A DNA stretch of 16,347 nt. Origin: CAYZJV01 sp964616275. GTDB lineage: Bacteria; Spirochaetota; Spirochaetia; Sphaerochaetales; Sphaerochaetaceae. A program made the translations under genes and the position numbers. This document shows positions 13,606 through 16,347 of the stretch, in pieces (within the stretch, counting starts at the first letter, position 1; the number at the start of each line of letters is the position of its first letter). The notes under the pieces were generated by a model, which saw only the letters and a program-made list of their open reading frames with translations, ran no database searches and was not told the DNA's origin. Location of the stretch: assembly GCA_964616275.1 (NCBI GenBank), contig CAZTUL010000051.1, forward strand, positions 1 through 16,347. Direction: 5' to 3'.

Positions 13606-16260
13606 ATGAGAGCAAGTAAACAGATTTCTATTAGCGGTTCAATAATATTACTCTTCACAAGCATCCTTCTTGTTACAATTGTAAGTATCGGATATCTGGT
13701 ATTTTCCAGATGGTATGAAACAACTGACAAAACTATTCAGACAATTTCAGAATCTATCAGTGACTCTATTTATGAAGAGATTTCCAGCTTCATGCACATT
13801 CCACTAAATATAAATGACGTAAACCAAAAAATTATCACCAATGGTGTCTTTGACATGCAGAATCAGTCCAGCAGAGAAAAATTCTTTGTCGGAGTACTCT
13901 CTTCTTGTAAGGAGGAGATTTATAGCTTTAGTTACGGAACCGCCCAGGGTGAATACTATGGTGCACGAAGAAATGAGTTGGGTGCTATCGAAATCATGCG
14001 TAACAACGCTACTACCGGAGGAAATTCCTGGTACTATGCAGTTAATGATGATCTTACGGCAGGAAATCGCGTGGTAGAAGCTGGAAAATTTGATCCTCGC
14101 ACTAGAGCTTGGTATAAAATTGCCGAAGAACGAGGTGTTCCAGCAATGTCTCCCGTCTATAAGCATTTTATCATGAATGACCTCACGATATCTGCAGCTC
14201 ATCCTATTTATGATAGCCATGGAACTCTTAAAGGAGTTCTCGGTACGCATACTCTCCTTTCAGACCTCGGTTCTTATATCTCTGAGGCAGTTCAACCATA
14301 TAACGGATTTGCCCTCATAATTGAAAAAGAGACCGGTTCATTTATTGCTAATTCGATGGGACTCGCTAACTTTACCATGTCGACAGATGGACTTCTGATT
14401 CGCAACAACATTCAGGATGTTCAGGTTGAAGCAATCAGAGAGCTCTATGCACAGTATCAGACACAGGGGTCTATGCATAGCATAGTCGATGATGGTAATG
14501 AACGATTTAACACCCGCATCCGTGAATTAGAGATTGAAGGGATGTCATGGGTCATTATATCTGCAATACCCACTAGTTCCTTATTGGGAAATATTGAAAA
14601 CAGCATCAATATGACCATAATTATGGGACTGATTGGTATGATAGTCTCGTTGACTCTCTATTTTATTTTTACACGACGCATGCTCAAACCAATGAATAAT
14701 CTGCTTCAGGTTGCCGAATCACTATCTTCGGGTAATCTCAGCCAGCGAGTCGAGATAACACGAGAAGATGAAATCGGCAGAATAGCGAAAAGTATGAACA
14801 AGGTCGCCGATTCAATGCAATTCTTAATCAACAATCTTGAAGATCAGGTGAAAATTCGAACCGATGAGCTGCAACTAATTTTAGATTCAACGGCAGAAGC
14901 CATATATGGTATAGACATCCAAGGGAACTGCACTTTTTGTAATTCCAGTTCGATTCATCTCTTAGGGTACTCACGGAGTGAAGATTTGCTTGGGAAAAAT
15001 ATGCATGTGCTCATCCATCACTCTAGAGAAGACGGTTCAAAGTTCCCTATAGACGAGTGTAGGATTTTCAAAGCAATCAGAGAAGGCAGAGGGTATGAAG
15101 CGGAGGATGAAGTCTTTTGGAAAGCTGATGGCACTAGCTTCCCTGTTGCGTACCATGCGTATCCGAAAGTTCGTGAAGGCACAATACTGGGTGGAGTAGT
15201 CACTTTCATGGATATTACTGAACGAAAACAAAAAGAGACTCAAATAGATTATCTCAGTAGTCATGATCCTCTCACAACACTGTTTAATAGAAGCCGGTTT
15301 GAAGAGTTGTCCCGCCAAATCGATATTCCGGAAAATCTTCCCATCTCCGTGATTTTTGCCGATATTAACGGATTAAAAATGACAAATGATATTTTTGGGC
15401 ATTCTGCCGGCGATGAGATGATAAAACAATCTGCTGCAATTATTAAACGGGCTTGTAGGGAAAACGATATTGTAGCACGCATCGGAGGCGATGAATTTGT
15501 TGTGTTGTTACCAAAAGTATCAGAATCTGAGGTACTGTCTATTATTGAGCACATGCGATTTCAGTTCAAACAAGTTAAGATTGAGGCTATCTCTTGCAGT
15601 ATCTCGATTGGTTCAGATACAAAACACACACCTGAGAAATTACTTAAAGAACTCCTCATAAATGCTGAAAATGATATGTATCATGATAAAACAATTCATC
15701 GTCAATCGGTAAATAAAGCAGTATTCAAAGACCTCATAAAGTCCTTACATAGCAGAAGTATAAAAGAAAAGGAGCATTCGAATTCAGTTCGAGAAATCAG
15801 CAGATCAATCGGACTGTCCCTACAACTTACTGCGACTGAAATTACTAAATTACAGCGAGCTGCTTTTTATCATGATATTGGTAAAGTAGCTTTACAGTCA
15901 TCACTTCTGGATAAAGATAATCTTACAGATGATGAGATCGAAATCATGAAACAGCACCCGGTGATCGGCTACCGAATTCTCAATCTTTTTGATGATACTT
16001 TGAACCTTGCTGAATATGTATATTGTCACCATGAACGCTGGGACGGTAACGGGTACCCCCGCGGGCTTCGAGGCGAACAAATACCACTGCTTTCTAGAAT
16101 TATCGCAATAGCCGAGGTATATGATCGGGTTATGACAATTACTGACGGTTCATTGGAAATGAAAGAGCAGGCAGCCCTTAATGAAATTAGGGATGGAGCT
16201 GGAACCAAGTTTGATCCGTACCTGGTCTCTGTATGGTACCAGGTAGGACCAGCCCGATGA
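13606..16260 (+). CDS. Membrane dCache-HAMP-PAS-GGDEF-HD-GYP signalling protein
   Basis: This 884-residue inner-membrane sensor has a helix at about 10-33 and a large periplasmic dCache domain (about 35-330). The dCache domain contains FDPRTRAWYK near 161-170 and a PVYD-like second half. A second helix (about 333-355), HAMP (356-420) and PAS (425-545) follow. The GGDEF domain is intact, with GGDEF at 627-631, ADINGLKMTND and a product-inhibition RxxD five residues before it. The HD-GYP domain is also intact: His756-Asp757, His808-His809 and Gly816-Tyr817-Pro818. It therefore carries both a diguanylate cyclase and a phosphodiesterase, with a periplasmic small ligand as the likely input. The ligand cannot be read from sequence. 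The ATG at 13606 has a weak ribosome site, so translation may depend on the preceding EAL gene. Confidence 0.92.
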   Translation: MRASKQISISGSIILLFTSILLVTIVSIGYLVFSRWYETTDKTIQTISESISDSIYEEISSFMHIPLNINDVNQKIITNGVFDMQNQSSREKFFVGVLSSCKEEIYSFSYGTAQGEYYGARRNELGAIEIMRNNATTGGNSWYYAVNDDLTAGNRVVEAGKFDPRTRAWYKIAEERGVPAMSPVYKHFIMNDLTISAAHPIYDSHGTLKGVLGTHTLLSDLGSYISEAVQPYNGFALIIEKETGSFIANSMGLANFTMSTDGLLIRNNIQDVQVEAIRELYAQYQTQGSMHSIVDDGNERFNTRIRELEIEGMSWVIISAIPTSSLLGNIENSINMTIIMGLIGMIVSLTLYFIFTRRMLKPMNNLLQVAESLSSGNLSQRVEITREDEIGRIAKSMNKVADSMQFLINNLEDQVKIRTDELQLILDSTAEAIYGIDIQGNCTFCNSSSIHLLGYSRSEDLLGKNMHVLIHHSREDGSKFPIDECRIFKAIREGRGYEAEDEVFWKADGTSFPVAYHAYPKVREGTILGGVVTFMDITERKQKETQIDYLSSHDPLTTLFNRSRFEELSRQIDIPENLPISVIFADINGLKMTNDIFGHSAGDEMIKQSAAIIKRACRENDIVARIGGDEFVVLLPKVSESEVLSIIEHMRFQFKQVKIEAISCSISIGSDTKHTPEKLLKELLINAENDMYHDKTIHRQSVNKAVFKDLIKSLHSRSIKEKEHSNSVREISRSIGLSLQLTATEITKLQRAAFYHDIGKVALQSSLLDKDNLTDDEIEIMKQHPVIGYRILNLFDDTLNLAEYVYCHHERWDGNGYPRGLRGEQIPLLSRIIAIAEVYDRVMTITDGSLEMKEQAALNEIRDGAGTKFDPYLVSVWYQVGPAR
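16219..16245. repeat. Inverted repeat across the 3' end of the HD-GYP gene
   Basis: TACCTGGT (16219-16226) and ACCAGGTA (16238-16245) are perfect 8-bp arms around an 11-base loop, just before the stop codon. A smaller repeat, GTACC-CTA-GGTAC, follows at 16275-16287. Neither is followed by a T tract on the plus strand. They could reduce mRNA decay or help end transcription. The last 87 bases of the window show no gene. Confidence 0.35.
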
Positions 16261-16347
16261 GCCGGTTTCACCCGGTACCCTAGGTACATACCATTATCCC
16301 AGGCTTCCTCACGAAAAAAGGAACACTTATTGGGGGAACAGATTCAC

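Overview
The window carries a compact, fully plus-strand nitrogen-assimilation locus followed by a two-gene cyclic-di-GMP signalling unit. The DNA is moderately AT-rich. The type III (GlnN) glutamine synthetase, a GltD of the C-x4-C-x4-C iron-sulfur subtype, sigma-54 promoters, and dCache/GGDEF/HD-GYP signalling proteins suggest a diderm bacterium, possibly a spirochaete. That assignment is inference from protein flavour only; no rRNA or other marker is present.

Layout: 1-400 is non-coding apart from an unassigned left edge. It holds a strong GC-rich hairpin at 17-35, a pair of palindromes (171-214) and a sigma-54 promoter (351-366) that drives amtB (401-1723) and a PII gene (1737-2078). A second control region (2079-2232) repeats the same architecture: paired palindromes (2083-2130), then a near-perfect sigma-54 promoter (2183-2198). 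It drives glnN (2233-4353), gltB (4391-8974) and gltD (8967-10376), which sit so close together that they should form one operon. Ammonium enters through AmtB, GlnN fixes it into glutamine, and GltBD turns glutamine plus 2-oxoglutarate into two glutamates. The PII protein should report 2-oxoglutarate and energy state and may gate AmtB.

From 10377 on, the content changes. A short region with a perfect inverted repeat precedes a small two-helix membrane protein of unknown function (10586-10825). A sigma-70-type promoter (10913-10941), overlapped by an inverted repeat, precedes a pseudo-receiver/PAS/PAS/degenerate-GGDEF/EAL protein (11073-13574). Thirty-one bases later comes a membrane dCache-HAMP-PAS-GGDEF-HD-GYP protein (13606-16260). 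The first looks like a c-di-GMP phosphodiesterase; the second has both an intact cyclase site and an intact HD-GYP phosphodiesterase site.

The most notable signal is the control architecture: four CTAC-N6-GTAG palindromes, arranged as two pairs 30 and 31 bp apart centre to centre. Each pair lies upstream of a sigma-54 promoter for a nitrogen operon. This looks like the enhancer of an unidentified enhancer-binding protein, with a sequence different from the classical NtrC box.
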